DNA of 64,000 nt from positions 62,001 through 126,000 of the forward strand of contig NMRB01001707.1 in the NCBI GenBank assembly GCA_002633025.1, given 5' to 3'. This document shows positions 32,455-43,868 of this stretch, one piece after another; position 1 is the first letter of the stretch; every line of letters begins with the position of its first letter. The translations under genes were made by a program, and so were the position numbers. Under the pieces are notes generated by a model that was not told the origin of the DNA, did not search any database, and was given only the letters and a program-made list of their open reading frames with translations. The stretch comes from Notospermus geniculatus. Its lineage: Eukaryota; Nemertea; Pilidiophora; Heteronemertea; Lineidae.

Positions 32455-32580
32455 CAGCGCATGCGCATTCTGCCAGGACTACTTTCTTGCAGATATAAAT
32501 AGAACAGCAGCATTGCACCAGCCGAGATCGGCATGCCCGGGAATAAAGTGTGTATTTATAGATCGCGGTAAGTGGGGCTG
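32455..32580 (+). promoter_or_regulatory. Promoter-like patch with NRF-1-type site and splice donor
   Basis: GCGCATGCGCA (about 32458) matches the palindromic NRF-1 core. A TATA-like GATATAAATAGA lies about 30 bp further on. GATCGCG followed by the donor GTAAGTGG lies at about 32565-32580. The order suits a 5' untranslated first exon on the plus strand. No coding exon was found downstream, so this stays tentative. Confidence 0.3.
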
Positions 32581-33234
32581 GCCTAATACATTAGTTTCGC
32601 AGTAGCTAACGCGGAGTGGGACCCTTATGTTATCAAGGCCCATCTAGGCCCCGTTTATAATTTTTAGTACAAGAAAAATCCTAAGTGTACAACGGGCAAA
32701 ACATATTTATAAATTTATTGTCGTCAACTTCGCGGAGAGCTATTCGAAATTCGGTGTGCGTTTCTTCTGGTGTTGGATGTGATCTTTGGTTGCCACTTCG
32801 TGGCTACGAAACATTAAACATCGTAAAGCCCTTTTCAAACCAAAGTAGTTCTCGAAAAGCCCGGCCCCGCTCTAAAAAAATTAAAAGGGGCTAGAGCGTG
32901 CAACTTTCTTGGCGAGTTATGTCTAAAGTAGGCCGCCTACGATCCGCCCGGCACGAGCCATGAATTACGTAAGAAGAGTGTAAAAAGTTGTCGCCAGTAC
33001 CCCTCACCGTTCGCACACAGTTCTCCCTGTTGGCAACATTTTCAAGAAGGTAGTGAGGTGCTAGTTTGGTGTGATGGTATTGGAAGCCTATCGGTCTTGC
33101 TACACATGTATGCTAAAATGCTAAAGCATGCATTTGCAGCGGGCGGTATTGTGGCGCCACCATCTGAAAACGGATATAAAGTCGACTTCTGCATTTCGTC
33201 AAGTTTCCGAAGCCTCACTAGTTGGGGCACTTAA

Positions 33235-33405
33235 CCCTAGACATTTACCCCCTAGGACACTTACCCCCAGGACTTTTACCCCCCGGACACTTACCCCCCC
33301 AGGACATATACCCCCCCCCCCCGACTTTTACCCCNNNNNGGGGGGGGGGGGGGTGAATGTCCGGGGTTAAGTGTCCGGGGGGTTGGGGGTAAATGTCCTG
33401 ATACC
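33235..33405. repeat. GGACATTTACCCCC minisatellite, inverted around Ns
   Basis: Units of GGAC(A/T)(C/T)TTACCCCC repeat about six times. After poly-C, five Ns (33335-33339) and poly-G, the complement GGGGGTAAATGTCC appears. Related units occur at about 45500-45790 (TAGGACATCTACCCCC, TGGACATTTACCCCC). The low-complexity centre probably broke the assembly. Confidence 0.85.
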
Positions 33406-33489
33406 CTTACACCTCTACAACCAATGATCATAGCGTTACAGTGTTGACATGAGTTTTAAAAATGCTTTACGCAGGCCGACGCTCCTTTA

Positions 33490-33695
33490 TGTATATTAAG
33501 GTGGCTTTGTGAATAGACCGTAACCTCTACGCGGATGTTTACGGCACCGTAACTCTGTGAATAGGACGTAAGCAATTTACGGGACACCTTACGCAAATAC
33601 GTAAAGTTACGGTTCGTTTGTGAATACCACGTATCTAGTTACGGAATGCTTACGGTACCGTAAGTCCTTACGGAGGCTTTGTGAATAAGGTCCCT
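33490..33695. repeat. TTACGG-rich repeat ending GTGAATAAGGTCCC
   Basis: TTTGTGAATA occurs several times with CCGTAA/TTACGG words in between, including TTACGGTACCGTAA. The right end GTGAATAAGGTCCC is the complement of the left end of the repeat at 2345. Confidence 0.75.
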
Positions 33696-33739
33696 GTTGT
33701 TTTTTAGGAAGCGTGTATAGGTGAAGGTTTTAGGCCCCC

Positions 33740-33960
33740 ACCATCACTTATCTCATGTTATCTGTGGCAGTTGACTGTGACATTGACCTCTGACCTTGAG
33801 AATTATTGCGTAACTGGAACAGGCATCCGTTATAAAACTTACAGAAGATGGTTAATTCAGGCTTCTAACTAGAAATTGACTTACCAGTCAATTTGAAAGA
33901 CCGCCCTTGGAAATTGGGAGCTAAGACAGAGTTGACTGATCGAGAATTTTTATCGTGCGG
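33740..33960 (+). repeat. TGACCT-rich repeat (copy A)
   Basis: GACATTGACCTCTGACCTTGAG followed by AATTATTGCGTAACTGGAACA and GATGGTTAATTCAGGCTTCT matches units at 35150-35580 and 60660-61240. It is a single diverged copy. Confidence 0.7.
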
Positions 33961-35119
33961 CCAGGGTTGGTGCCAGGTTTTTGAAATAGGGAGAATAAAA
34001 GTCTCCCTTTCCTAAAAAGCAGGGAGACTTTTTTCAAAAGAGGGAGACTTGATTTCTCCCTACTAACTTCAGGAGAAGCTGTAAAGGTCACTACTATTCA
34101 GTGATAAACTGAACTGTGTGCTATGTACTGCCAACAGGGTCCAATAACAGATATCTGGCGGACCAGAAAGGGATTGACTCTTCCCCACATCCATTGAACC
34201 ATCAATCAAGAGAGGAACCAGTCCAGGGTGATCACAACGCCATCTTCAGCACACATAACGAACTAAAAGCACATGTGTAATGTTAGCTGCATGCTATAGA
34301 AGTGATAGTAATAGTACTATGAATTGCCTGAAGATGGCATTTCAGTCACTCAGTTTGAACCAATCATGAAATATAGTAGTCTCGCGCAGCCAGACTCTTT
34401 CATTACCATTACAGAGTCTGGCCCCAAACTTGATTTTTACTGTTCGATGGTAGTCTCGCGCAACTGCGAATTTCGGGTCAGACTCACTCACTCAACTCAG
34501 TCCCACAACCTTCCAGAATGCCTGAATCTGGCAATGAATCGATTAGCGAAGTGATCTGAGACAGCATCAACTTACTGGAGTTGAAGTTCAGGCTGAAGTC
34601 TGAGCAGGAATTGTGTATCCGTACGGAAAGCGAGATCGAGAAAACCCAACTGACATTTATGGTCGTCGCCATGATGAGATCACATGATCAATTCTCTTGC
34701 CCAATCAGCAGCCGGATTGTGATTTTTAAATGGGAGGAATCGGCGGATGGAAATGAATGACTAGCTCTGTCCCTGATTAGCCAATCAGCGAGCGTACCAG
34801 GATCTTGGTACGCCTCCGAACAGTAATTTCGCAGTTTGATCCCAGACGCTTGTTCGATCCCCAAATTCGAAACAGCGGCTGGGTGACCGAGACTAGAAAT
34901 ATAGATAAAACGAGAAATTTCACCCAAATTTCCCACTATTTGTACACGGATGACCCCAAGAATCAATAGGGTTCTGTGTAATATGCACATCTACAATTCC
35001 TGAAAGTTTTAACGCGATAGATGGCGTTTTTCGTTAGTTATCGTGGTGAAACCGCAGATTGGATGGAGAGATCCAGAGAGAGAGAGAGAGAGAGAAATTC
35101 AGTAAAAACAAGGAAGACC

Positions 35120-35637
35120 GCCCCATTGATGGGGCGGTCTTAATTGGTTTTCTCTTGAAATTCCGAGCATATTTGCACTTCAGAACTGTTTGACCTTGAC
35201 CGTCACCTCATTTCGTAATCTGAAAGCTCATCCTTGATAACCTAGGTGTAGATGAAGGTTTTAGGCTTCCACCATCACCAGGTTCTTTCTCATGTTATTT
35301 GTGATGGTTGACTGTGACCTTGACATCTCACCTTGAGAAGTATTGCGTAACTGGAACAGGATCTCTGATTAAACCTATTGGGGATGGTTAATTCAGGCTC
35401 CTAATTCGATTTCTCCTGAAATTCCAAGGAGATTTGCGCTTTAGAACAGTTTGACCTTGACCTTGATCTCTGACCTTCAAGATCATTGTGTAATCTGAAA
35501 GTTCATCCGTGATAACATAGGCACAGGTGAAGGTTTTAGGCTTTTACCATCCCCAGATTCTGACTTATGTCATGTTCTCAAATTTGAATATCAAATCTCA
35601 CCATGATTCAGCATCATGCGACCGAGCAGGTTCAAAC
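35120..35637 (+). repeat. TGACCT-rich repeat (copy B), interrupted by a LINE
   Basis: About one and a half units of about 300 bp (TTTGACCTTGACC, TCTGAAAGCTCATCCTTGAT, GATGAAGGTTTTAGGCTTCC, TTGCGTAACTGGAACAGG). Its end ATCAAATCTCACCATGATTC and GCATCATGCGACCGAGCAGG matches the end of the copy at 61220-61275, showing where the LINE tail begins. A (GA)n run lies just upstream at about 35081-35094. Confidence 0.8.
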
Positions 35638-36671
35638 CGCCATGCCACAATTTTACCTTAAAGTGTTTACCAACTGGAGGCGTGTGTCCGTTCTTTGTAA
35701 GGCAATTATTTGGAATAATGAAAGTGTGAAACATAGAGGTCGAACATTGTTTTTTGATGATTTTTATGAAAGTGGAATACTTCATGTGTCTGATTTGTTT
35801 GATGAAAATGGAAACGCCTTAAATATTGATGTGGTAAAAGGAAACTTTAGGAACATTACATTCGACTGGATCAAATGGCAAGGTTTAGTGTCCTTGATAG
35901 GAAAGGACATAAGAAAATTGAGATGTACGTGTCCGGAGTCTTACAAAGATGTAAAAATTCAACTTAAAGATGTAACAGGACTGAGTAAGTCCAGCAGTAA
36001 GCAAGTGTACTCATATTTTATTGACCAAATTAACTTGATCCCTCGAAATGAGGTTACAATTTCTAAATGGTTCCATAAAGAACCAGGTGATTTTGACTGG
36101 GAAAAAGTTTATCTCATTCCACAGACATCAGTGTCTGAAACATATTTGAGGACCTTCCAGTATAAGGTTATTCATAACTTTTTGGCCGTGAATTATAAGC
36201 TGTTTTAAGTGGAAAATACTTGGAGATAGTACCTGCTCATATTGTAATATTGAATGTGAAACAGAACACCACTTGTTTGTATCCTGTCGTAAGGTAACCC
36301 AATTCTGGGAGGAGCTGAGGACCTTCATCAGTCAAATATACAGAAAAGTTATTGTTTTTGGAAATGTAGAAAAATTGTTAGGTAAAATGGACGGAGATCT
36401 GTTTGTAAATTATGTGATGATCTTAGCGCGATACTTCATCTTTCAAAATAGGGAGAAAAAGTCTCTAACATTAGTGGAATTCAAAGCACTTTTGAAATAT
36501 AAGTATGATACTGAAAGGTATATTGCCAACAGCTCTCAGAATTGGGGGACCTTTCTGGCCAAATGGGCCCGATATGAAGAGTCTCTAAGTTAATCCGTTT
36601 ACTTTATTGGTTACCAAATTCATGTGTGTACATTGACATGGGAATAAATAAAAAAATTATAAAAAAAAAAG
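35638..36671 (+). mobile_element. 5'-truncated L1/Tx1-type LINE ORF2 tail
   Basis: Two frames encode the C-terminal region of a LINE reverse-transcriptase protein. Frame 1 (to 36208) has GRTLFFDDFYESGILHVSDL. Frame 2 (about 36207-36593) has CSYCNIECETEHHLFVSC, the CCHC-type motif near the end of L1/Tx1-like ORF2, then VTQFWEEL. A one-base shift near 36201-36209 (TTTTAAG) separates the frames. The ORF2 stop is at 36591-36593, followed by a short 3' UTR and an A-rich tail (36645-36671). The 5' edge abuts the TGACCT repeat at about 35638, so the N-terminal endonuclease and RT core are missing: a dead-on-arrival insertion. Clade placement is from motif resemblance. Confidence 0.8.
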
Positions 36672-36735
36672 GTTCTTGATGCTGGTGTTCAAAAAGGACT
36701 TTACGAAGTTTGAGTTCGAAACAGGCATCAATATG

Positions 36736-36838
36736 GCCCTGACGTATCTTGTCCACTTGGGCCTCCCGCCGCCGCTGCCGGCCTATCATAGGCCGGCAGC
36801 GGCGGCGGGAGGCCCAAGTGGACAAGATACGTCAGGGC
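36736..36838. repeat. 103-bp perfect palindrome
   Basis: 51-bp arms are exactly complementary around a single central C (36787). They start GCCCTGACGTATCTTGTCC and include CCCGCCGCCGCTGCCGG. The loop is essentially absent. It lies about 65 bp after the LINE A-tail. The open frames crossing it (for example THLGLPPPLPAY-like) are palindrome by-products. Confidence 0.95.
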
Positions 36839-36899
36839 TTCTTGGCTGCCGGCTTGGGCTTAGGCGTTGAGTCTATACCTTCAACTCGACTATCTGTCG

Positions 36900-37619
36900 A
36901 TAAAGCGTTACCTGAAGGTCTCCTGGAATCTTTACACATGGTACTTGGCATGCTTGGGGCACCTGCGTTGGGCCATTTCTAAAATGCGGATTCGGCGGAA
37001 TCTGTGGATTCGGCGGAATCTGTGGATTAAGGTTAAATAGGGGGGTTCAGTCACGCAGGTAATAGGCCTACACATGCTTGAATGTGTAAAGGTCGATTTT
37101 TTGCCGTTTATACCGGAGTTCGAAGGGGATGTGGCATATAGACCATCAGTTCGTTACCCGTTTGGAAGGGGGTGGGGTGGGGTGGGGTGGAAGGATTTTA
37201 AATCAAAATTAATGTTGTGATACGCTGGCATCTACGGGACGAGAACATATAAATGTAGCAGTCATTGTTTTTAAATTCCAAATCTTGGCGCAGTTGGGGA
37301 GTCGCAATTTGCTTAAAGGTTTTGGGAAAAACAGCAATTAAAAGCATCTGTTTCAGACACAGTCAACGCGGCCGACAATGCGCAGTCCAAATGGCATCGC
37401 AAATAGTTGATCCCAGAATTTTATTCCACAAGGTAGGATTGTAAACATACATGTATGAGGCACACATTCCGTTGGCATTTATTATGATCGCATTAGTGAG
37501 GGTAAATACACCTGGGAAGCGGAAACAAAAGGACCACAGATAATTAAGGGCCTTGTACAAACATGCACGGTAGGGCCTATCCCGGGCACGGTATACTCTA
37601 GTACAGATTATATGGTGTA
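36900..37619. other. No gene; short direct repeats
   Basis: GATTCGGCGGAATCTGTG is repeated directly at about 36991-37026 and GGGGTGGGGTGG at about 37171-37190. No gene supported. Confidence 0.5.
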
Positions 37620-37690
37620 CGGTAAAAAAGGCACTGGTAAAAAAGGCACCGGTAAAAAAGGCACGTAAAATTCATGGGGTAGGTAAAAAA
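37618..37690 (+). repeat. GGTAAAAAAGGCAC short tandem repeat
   Basis: Four to five units of about 15-16 bp (GGTAAAAAAGGCACTG, GGTAAAAAAGGCACCG and a last degenerate one). Confidence 0.85.
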
Positions 37691-37750
37691 GGACGAAATA
37701 AACTTAAGTGTCCTTGAAGCGAGGTGTTCTCCTGGCAGATGTGACCATAA

Positions 37751-37973
37751 AGCCCGTGTCACACTGTCCCGAAGTTGACACCCGATGGCCTTACGAATTA
37801 TGGAAACTTTTGGAAATCTTACTGATAAGTGCCAGCCTGAAGAAGACACCGGTTGGGATCGAAAATTTGCAAGATTCTGGAAGTTGACTTCGGGGCCATC
37901 TTCACGCGAAATTCAAAATTCCATATTCGTGTGGCCATCGGGTGTCTAATTTCGGGACAGTGTGACACGGGCT
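37751..37973. mobile_element. 223-bp TAA-flanked foldback MITE
   Basis: AGCCCGTGTCACACTGTCCC at the left pairs with GGGACAGTGTGACACGGGCT at the right. Arms continue CGAAGTTGACACCCGATGGCC with small mismatches. TAA flanks both sides (37748-37750, 37974-37976), consistent with PIF/Harbinger insertion. Confidence 0.9.
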
Positions 37974-38310
37974 TAAGGGAGGCCCCATTCTAGTCTCTAG
38001 TCTGTATTCTGCATGATGTTTCAGTGTCAGGACACTCTGTCACAAGTCAATGACTCAATGGTGAGAGATCATATGCATGCAAAAAGTACTCCATGACCAG
38101 AGTATTATCAGCAGCTATCATGATACCGTATCAATCATGGTAAAAAACTTTTTTTCTCTTTTGAGTTCTTTGGGAGAAGTAGAATTTTCCTTGTCTTCAA
38201 AATATAATGGTGCTTCTTCTGAGCTTTGGTGTTTAATATTATATAGCACGCATTTAGCAGGGATCTGGCAGTAGTGTTCAGCATGGGTACGGGTAATCTT
38301 GAGATAAATA

Positions 38311-38447
38311 GGGAGTTTTCGCAAAGCCCCCGAAACGCCAACGCGAACGCCAAACCCATGGAGTAATATATTTCTGATGCCACAAAGAGAGCACCGAACA
38401 AAAGGATAGACGTTCGCGTTGGCGTTTCGGGGGCTTTGCGAAAACTC
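38311..38447. mobile_element. TA-flanked foldback MITE
   Basis: GAGTTTTCGCAAAGCCCCCG pairs with CGGGGGCTTTGCGAAAACTC. Arms continue AAACGCCAACGCGAACG. TA borders both ends. A solo right half (GGCGTTTCGGGGGCTTTGCG and AAAACTCT) is present at 49680-49708, in an SLC22 intron. Confidence 0.85.
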
Positions 38448-39658
38448 TATAATGTGGGAAGAAGAACGTTCTGCTACGGGAGCAAACGGAGTGCATGACT
38501 GCTACTGGCGAGATAAAAAATTTTCACAAGTTCGGATTGCGTGTTCTGTGTACATGTGTACTACGTTTTAGCACAGGGATCTGACGCGAAAGTTGTAAAC
38601 CCTCATCAGGATTGTTATTTGTATTGCACAAACACTCCACTCAACAATCAGCCTCATAATGCCACGATGACCCAGATTCATGGTATAGGCTAACATTAGC
38701 CCCAACTGTATATCTGCTGATCAGTCACTGGTAGGTCACTGGCATTTTTGGACTGGTCAAAGCAGACCCTACACCTGTCTTAGTGAACTTGGCGTTCATT
38801 GGGGGAAAATCCAAGGGATTGTTCATTTGTTCTGCCTGCCATATCCCACAATGCATCAAAACTTATAATCACTGCCGCCATGATATCAGCATTGGTTTTA
38901 CACAGGAAATGATTTTCGACTTCGTTTACTGCTAAACAAACTTAACTGCAGGTGAGAAACGAACTCGGTGAAGAGATTACTTGACTAAGACGATAGCCCC
39001 CCTCAGGGTGCAATTTTATGGTTCTTTGAAGGCACTAACGTCCGCCAAACGTCCCAACATTTTTCCACCGTCGACCACTCTTGGCCCACGCTAGTACACA
39101 AACATGTACGGTGATGCATAGCAAACCATGACCAACTTATCTTCATGAAACCGCCAAGGAAAACTGACAAAACCGTCTTTACTGCACTCACACTGAACGT
39201 TCTCAGCTCATTATCTCCTGGACACGAGAAAATGACCCACACAAACCATACCATCAAAAATGGATACAAATGGTCACTTATTAAAGCCGTTATCTTTGCC
39301 GGCGGAAAAATCAAGGACGAAAATAATGGCTCACTATGGTGCCCACGTGACCCAATAAAACAATAATCATGGCGCAAACCCCGGCCATGTAACACTTCCC
39401 ATGCTTCCTACTACAAGTTCGAACACATTAAAACATCCACTCTACAATCGGACGCAGAAACAAAATGCAGGTCAATCCCACACTACTACTTTCACATTTA
39501 GTGATTGCTATTCACCCAGTTAAAATAAATGATGCAATGGTGCACAATTTCCGTACCAAGCTAACCAACATCACCTCCACACTGACGTTTTTCATATGCT
39601 ACACATCCACAAACAAAAGAAATAAAAATTTAACAGCAAGGGCCAACTCATAAACATA
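38448..39658. other. No gene; AC-rich repeat-like stretch
   Basis: From about 39000, the plus strand becomes A/C-rich with many CACA/ACAAAC words, as again at 41940-42360. This suggests the two stretches are parts of one interrupted element. Confidence 0.4.
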
Positions 39659-40114
39659 CTCTAAATTCCCACTTACCTGTCCCATTCCTCAACTCGGAAA
39701 AATGACTAAGTCCGAAATTGAAGATAATAGGGTGGGGGTATGGTGAAAAAGAATAATGACCTGTCCACTTTATTGTCCCACAATCCCAGGCCTAGCGAAG
39801 AATGACGGCGTGCGATAACCTTAATTTGAATGGGGTGATGGCTGACATGACCTACCGGTAAGTGACATAACAATGTAATACAAGTTGGACACTGTGAATG
39901 TTGATCTTCTGTTCAAATTTTATTATTATCAGGCAATTGGATTAGATTGGATCAGATTTTACGCCGACTATGATCAATTTCAATAAATGTGTGTGCACAT
40001 TGAAGCCTTGGAAAGCTGCGATCAGTTTCATGCGCTTGACGATCCGCGAGCAAGTATGAATAGGCCCTTATACTGAGAAGAGAGCCGTATTCTTACAATT
40101 TTAATTAAAAAAAC

Positions 40115-40488
40115 CCTTGTTCACACTGGCGGCGCGGTGCGATGCGTTGAAAAAATCGCCAAGCGGTGTCAGTTTTGACATAGCGCAGCGCGGCGCGACG
40201 CGGTTGTGTGCGGTGGTTATGATTAGCAGAAATGACATCATTCATGTCATTCAAATTGTGGACAAATATTCCAGTATCCTCAGCTCACGCAGCAGGCGAT
40301 TCGACGCGGAAAAAGACTGCAGGAGCGGTCGGGCGGTGGAAATCGCTCGTCGCGTCCTACCGCTTCTTACTGCATCGCGTCCCACCGCAAGTGTCAACAG
40401 CTATAGGCTTAACAATGGGAACAACCAGGGGCGAAAAATTTCGCATCACATCGCACCGCGTCGCATAGCGCCTGCAGTGTGAACAAGG
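40115..40488. mobile_element. 374-bp GC-rich foldback MITE
   Basis: CCTTGTTCACACTG at the left and CAGTGTGAACAAGG at the right, continuing GGCGCGGTGCGATGCG versus CGCACCGCGTCGCATAGCGCC. Interior CGCGTCGC/GCGACGCG words give the hairpin; the open frames inside follow from it. Confidence 0.85.
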
Positions 40489-41217
40489 CTGTACTCGTCG
40501 AGGTCGTGCACGAGGCCAGTCTTTTGTCCTGATGTCGGTGGAGGTATGGAAGAAGTTGGGTGAGGACTCCTGTAGTCAACCGACGTGGGGGCAAAAGATT
40601 GGCCAAACCATTATGATCCCAGAAAATACGCAGTGCACGAATCACCACCAGTGATCTTGGACTATAATACAAGAGAGCATGCACAATGTAGGTTCTGTGG
40701 GATCTTTCTTCATGCATTTGACCGGTTACATAGCGATTACCTAACTTCAGTTAAGGAGGACATTTAGGGCCGTATGCACCAACGAACATTACCTTGAACA
40801 CACGTTCCGCCACAGGTTTTCCATTGTCACATCATGCCCTGGCAAACATGAACGTATGTCCATTGACAAGTCCTTTTTACTGATCCAGAACATTACTGTT
40901 ACTGACCATACCCCCACCCCATTATCTTCAACTTCGGACTTAGTCATTTTTTCCGAGTTCAGGAATGGGACAGGTAAGTGGGAATTTAGAGTAGGCCTAG
41001 GTTTTCAAAATATTATGGTCACACAAACTTATAAAAATGAAATAAAATACATGTAAAATACTCCCTAAAATACTCCCTAATAATAATATTTATTGTTTTA
41101 AGACCGTTACACTGATGTCTCAACCGTCTTTACACATAAAATATATTAATTGTAATAAAAATCTAAATAAAAAAGTACATTTGATTTACTGATAAATACA
41201 TTAATTGAATGACTAGN

Positions 41218-41880
41218 CCAACTCGAACATCGCTCGCGACAACCCGCAGACCCACATCCTTGGTCCGTGATGAGAATCTGATAATTTCGGTCTTCTCGTC
41301 ATTGAGTGCAAGCAGATTCACTCGCATCCAATGACGGATCTCATCAATACAGGCCTCAATGCGACCTATCGTGCTAGAGTCCGTTCGGGAGTCGCAGACG
41401 ATGTAGAGCTGGGTGTCGTCAGCGTAGATTACTGCATTAAGACCATGGCGGGTGATGATGTCTTCGACTGGAGTCATGTACAAGGCAAACAGGACTGGCC
41501 CAAGGACCGAACCCTGGGGAACACCGAATTCAAGGGGATGGTCCTTCGACACCACCGACCGCACTGACACTCTCTGAGTTCTTCCTCGAAGAAAGGAATT
41601 AATCCAATCGTAGGCCTTGTTACAAATGCCAAACCGAGTTCGTAGCCTGTTCATGAGTATGTCATGATCGATGGTGTCGAAGGCCGCGGAAAGGTCTAGC
41701 AACACCAGAATGACGTCATGCTGCCTATCAAGAGCGAGCACAACATCGTTCAGGACTCGAAGGAGTGCCGTCTCGGTGCTGTGCCCCTCCCGGTAGGCAG
41801 ACTGAAACTTGCCATAGAGGCCATTAGAGGACAGGTACTGGTGCAAACGAGAAAAACCGCACTTTTCAAGGAATTTGTCT
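41218..41880 (-). mobile_element. LINE reverse-transcriptase fragment (CR1/L2-like)
   Basis: The minus strand encodes an RT core: YREGHSTETALLRVLND, LVLLDLSAAFDTIDHDIL (motif A), GVPQGSVLGPVLFALYM (motif B) and IYADDTQLY (motif C with the catalytic YADD), then a thumb-like LLALNDEKTEIIRF. Motif wording fits CR1/L2/Rex-type non-LTR elements. It is truncated at both ends: nothing RT-like lies upstream of about 41880, and the match stops near an N at 41217. No endonuclease domain is present. The catalytic aspartates look intact, but the fragment cannot be autonomous. Confidence 0.9.
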
Positions 41881-42676
41881 AAAAAACTACAATTCGACAC
41901 TAACAAAGAACACACCCTAACAAAGAACACACAAGACAATAATGCATAAAGACGTCTACAACACCTGGTATACCTAACACATTAAACAATTACCAATCAT
42001 TATTTCCACCACAACACCTTCAGTTTACCCTTATACATTTACACGGTTTTCCTCCTACCAAAAACAGATACCTAATCTGCATACCATCATGCATACACTA
42101 CAAAACTACATTGTAGTAATGAACCAAGTTACTCTAACGGGCAGTGAAAAGCTACAAAACACAATCAATGCACACCAACATGCTCTGCCCTTCACATTTA
42201 AACAACAATATCCACCACAGCCCTCAAAAACGTCAATGTACCTCCCTCATTACAAAGTAAACAAAGTCACGTTATAGAGCTACACCATAATCATCACATA
42301 CTTTACATCACATGGTACTTTAACACAAATTTCCATGGTAACAAGAAGCTAAGCTACTCTTTAATAGGGGGGCTACTGTGCAGGAGTTGTGATGTAGACC
42401 TTTTTTGTGATGCGTAAAACGCATCACTATGACAAAACCCCCGCGTTAAATGTGGTCTTATTTGGCAGTGCTGCATGGCTGTAATAGTGGCACGGGGCTA
42501 CGACCGAAGGCAGCAAAATTGGAGAAGTGATAATGAGTTGATGACTGGCAATACCTGTGAAAGAATAGTCGTTCCTGAAATATACTAGTCCTTGTATACA
42601 AAAAGGACTGATTCAGGAAAATAAACGTCTAATCTTCCTATGATTAGGAGATTTAGGACATGTTGCAAATTTCAGC

Positions 42677-42945
42677 TCACCTCTGGTGAGCTCTTGCGAT
42701 GGTGCAGCGTCTGTCGTCGTCGTCCGTTAGCAGGGCACGTTTCGTAACCGCTGGGGCTATTGATCTGAAACTTGGTACAATAATGCCATTAGGTCATATG
42801 ACCTACATGCATGTATGACGCCAAGTTTCCGTCCGATTCAATATTCTTGACTTGGCCACCAGGTGTCTAAAACCAATAACCCAAGTGCAATAACTCCTGA
42901 ACTAATGACTGGATCATTTTTATCACGCAAATTGCCGCACGTGTG
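42677..42945 (+). repeat. TTAGCTCACC-type repeat, short copy
   Basis: TCAGCTCACCTCTGGTGAGC, then GTCGTCGTCCGTTAGCAGGG and CACGTTTCGTAACCGCTGG, matching the start of the copy at 9163. It ends after about 270 bp. Confidence 0.85.
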
Positions 42946-42955
42946 AGAGAGCTTA

Positions 42956-43262
42956 AAGGGACTCTAGAGGCAGCTTGCTACAGAGGATGTGCAGCGACGA
43001 TTGTGACGTCACTGCCGCGACGAGATGCCGCCATGTTGGACGTCACGTCCAACGCATTCGTAGCTGCAGATGACGTCCAACATGGCTGACGTGCGAATCA
43101 TGACGTCAATGATGACGTCACGTGAAGTTCCTCTATTAGGCTATTGCGACTATACAATTGGTGGCGCTAGTAACTATGGTAACCATGAATTCATGAATTG
43201 TAGATCATTTTGACATTGATGAAATTTTACTTTAAATTGATGCCCAACTTGGATCTACTTCT
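42956..43262 (+). repeat. Repeat carrying clustered TGACGTCA motifs; empty site
   Basis: Begins TTAAAGGGACTCTAGAGGCAGC and contains GTGACGTCACTG, GACGTCACGTCC, ATGACGTCAATGATGACGTC and CGTG within about 120 bp. The body GATGGCGCTAGTAAC-like, CATGAATTCATGAATTG and GATGAAATTTTACTT recurs at 53604-53755. Its uninterrupted CTCTAGAGGCAG is the empty site of the TA insertion at 53033. Confidence 0.75.
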
Positions 43263-43868
43263 CTGTTATTAACCGTATCAATGGCCGTTTATTTATTTAC
43301 AGTTGAGTTCTTTATCAACCCCAATTGTTGGATCTTTCAACCCAACTGTTGGGTTGTTTGTAACCAACCACATGGTTGCAACAACCCTTAGTAGAGTTAT
43401 TTGGCCTTGATTGCTTAACTGTCGCAATGCAAAAAGACCGTAACTCTTAGAATTCAACTTAGCCAATAGGCCGAGAAGCTGTGTAGAATTCAGTTCATGA
43501 TAGGGTAGACCAATGCACACAGCACAGAATCTTTTGCATGGTATTGGTTGAGAGAAAACCGACGCTGTACAATTATTGTCTTTATAATTCTGAAAGGGAA
43601 ACATTCACAACCTATAATTTGTATCTCAGATTTCAAACAATAGTTTATCAATATTCTTATGTGTTTGCTTTCGTAAGTCAGCGTTTCTGTAATATTTTTT
43701 TTGCAAATTGCAACACTGTTATCTCGTCAGGCCCAACTGGTGGCCCGCACTGATCTAGTTTATTTGCGATGACCAATATCTCGATTCGATGTTATTGATA
43801 TCTCAAGCGTGAGATACGTTGCGTATCGGGAGGCTTAACACGCTATTTGTCTCAGGTAGAGTCACGCC

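Larger units (their letters stand above)
38995..42370. mobile_element. Possible composite element with TAGCCCCCCT ends
   Basis: TAGCCCCCCT at 38995 is matched by AGGGGGGCTA at about 42365-42374. Inside, an 85-bp inverted pair (TACCTGTCCCATTCCT and GACTTAGTCATTTTTCCGAG words) lies at about 39660-39745 and 40905-40995, with a MITE between the arms and a LINE RT fragment to the right. The outer 10-bp match is weak support. Confidence 0.3.

Noticed and set aside
36676-36982. Overlapping frames with THLG/RRRCRP-like repeats
   Set aside because: Produced by the 103-bp palindrome; same peptide appears from both strands.
39003-39395. 130-codon minus-strand frame
   Set aside because: No family motif, no splice support, lies in AC-rich repeat-like DNA.
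40117-40482. 121-codon frame
   Set aside because: Coincides with the GC-rich foldback MITE at 40115-40488.
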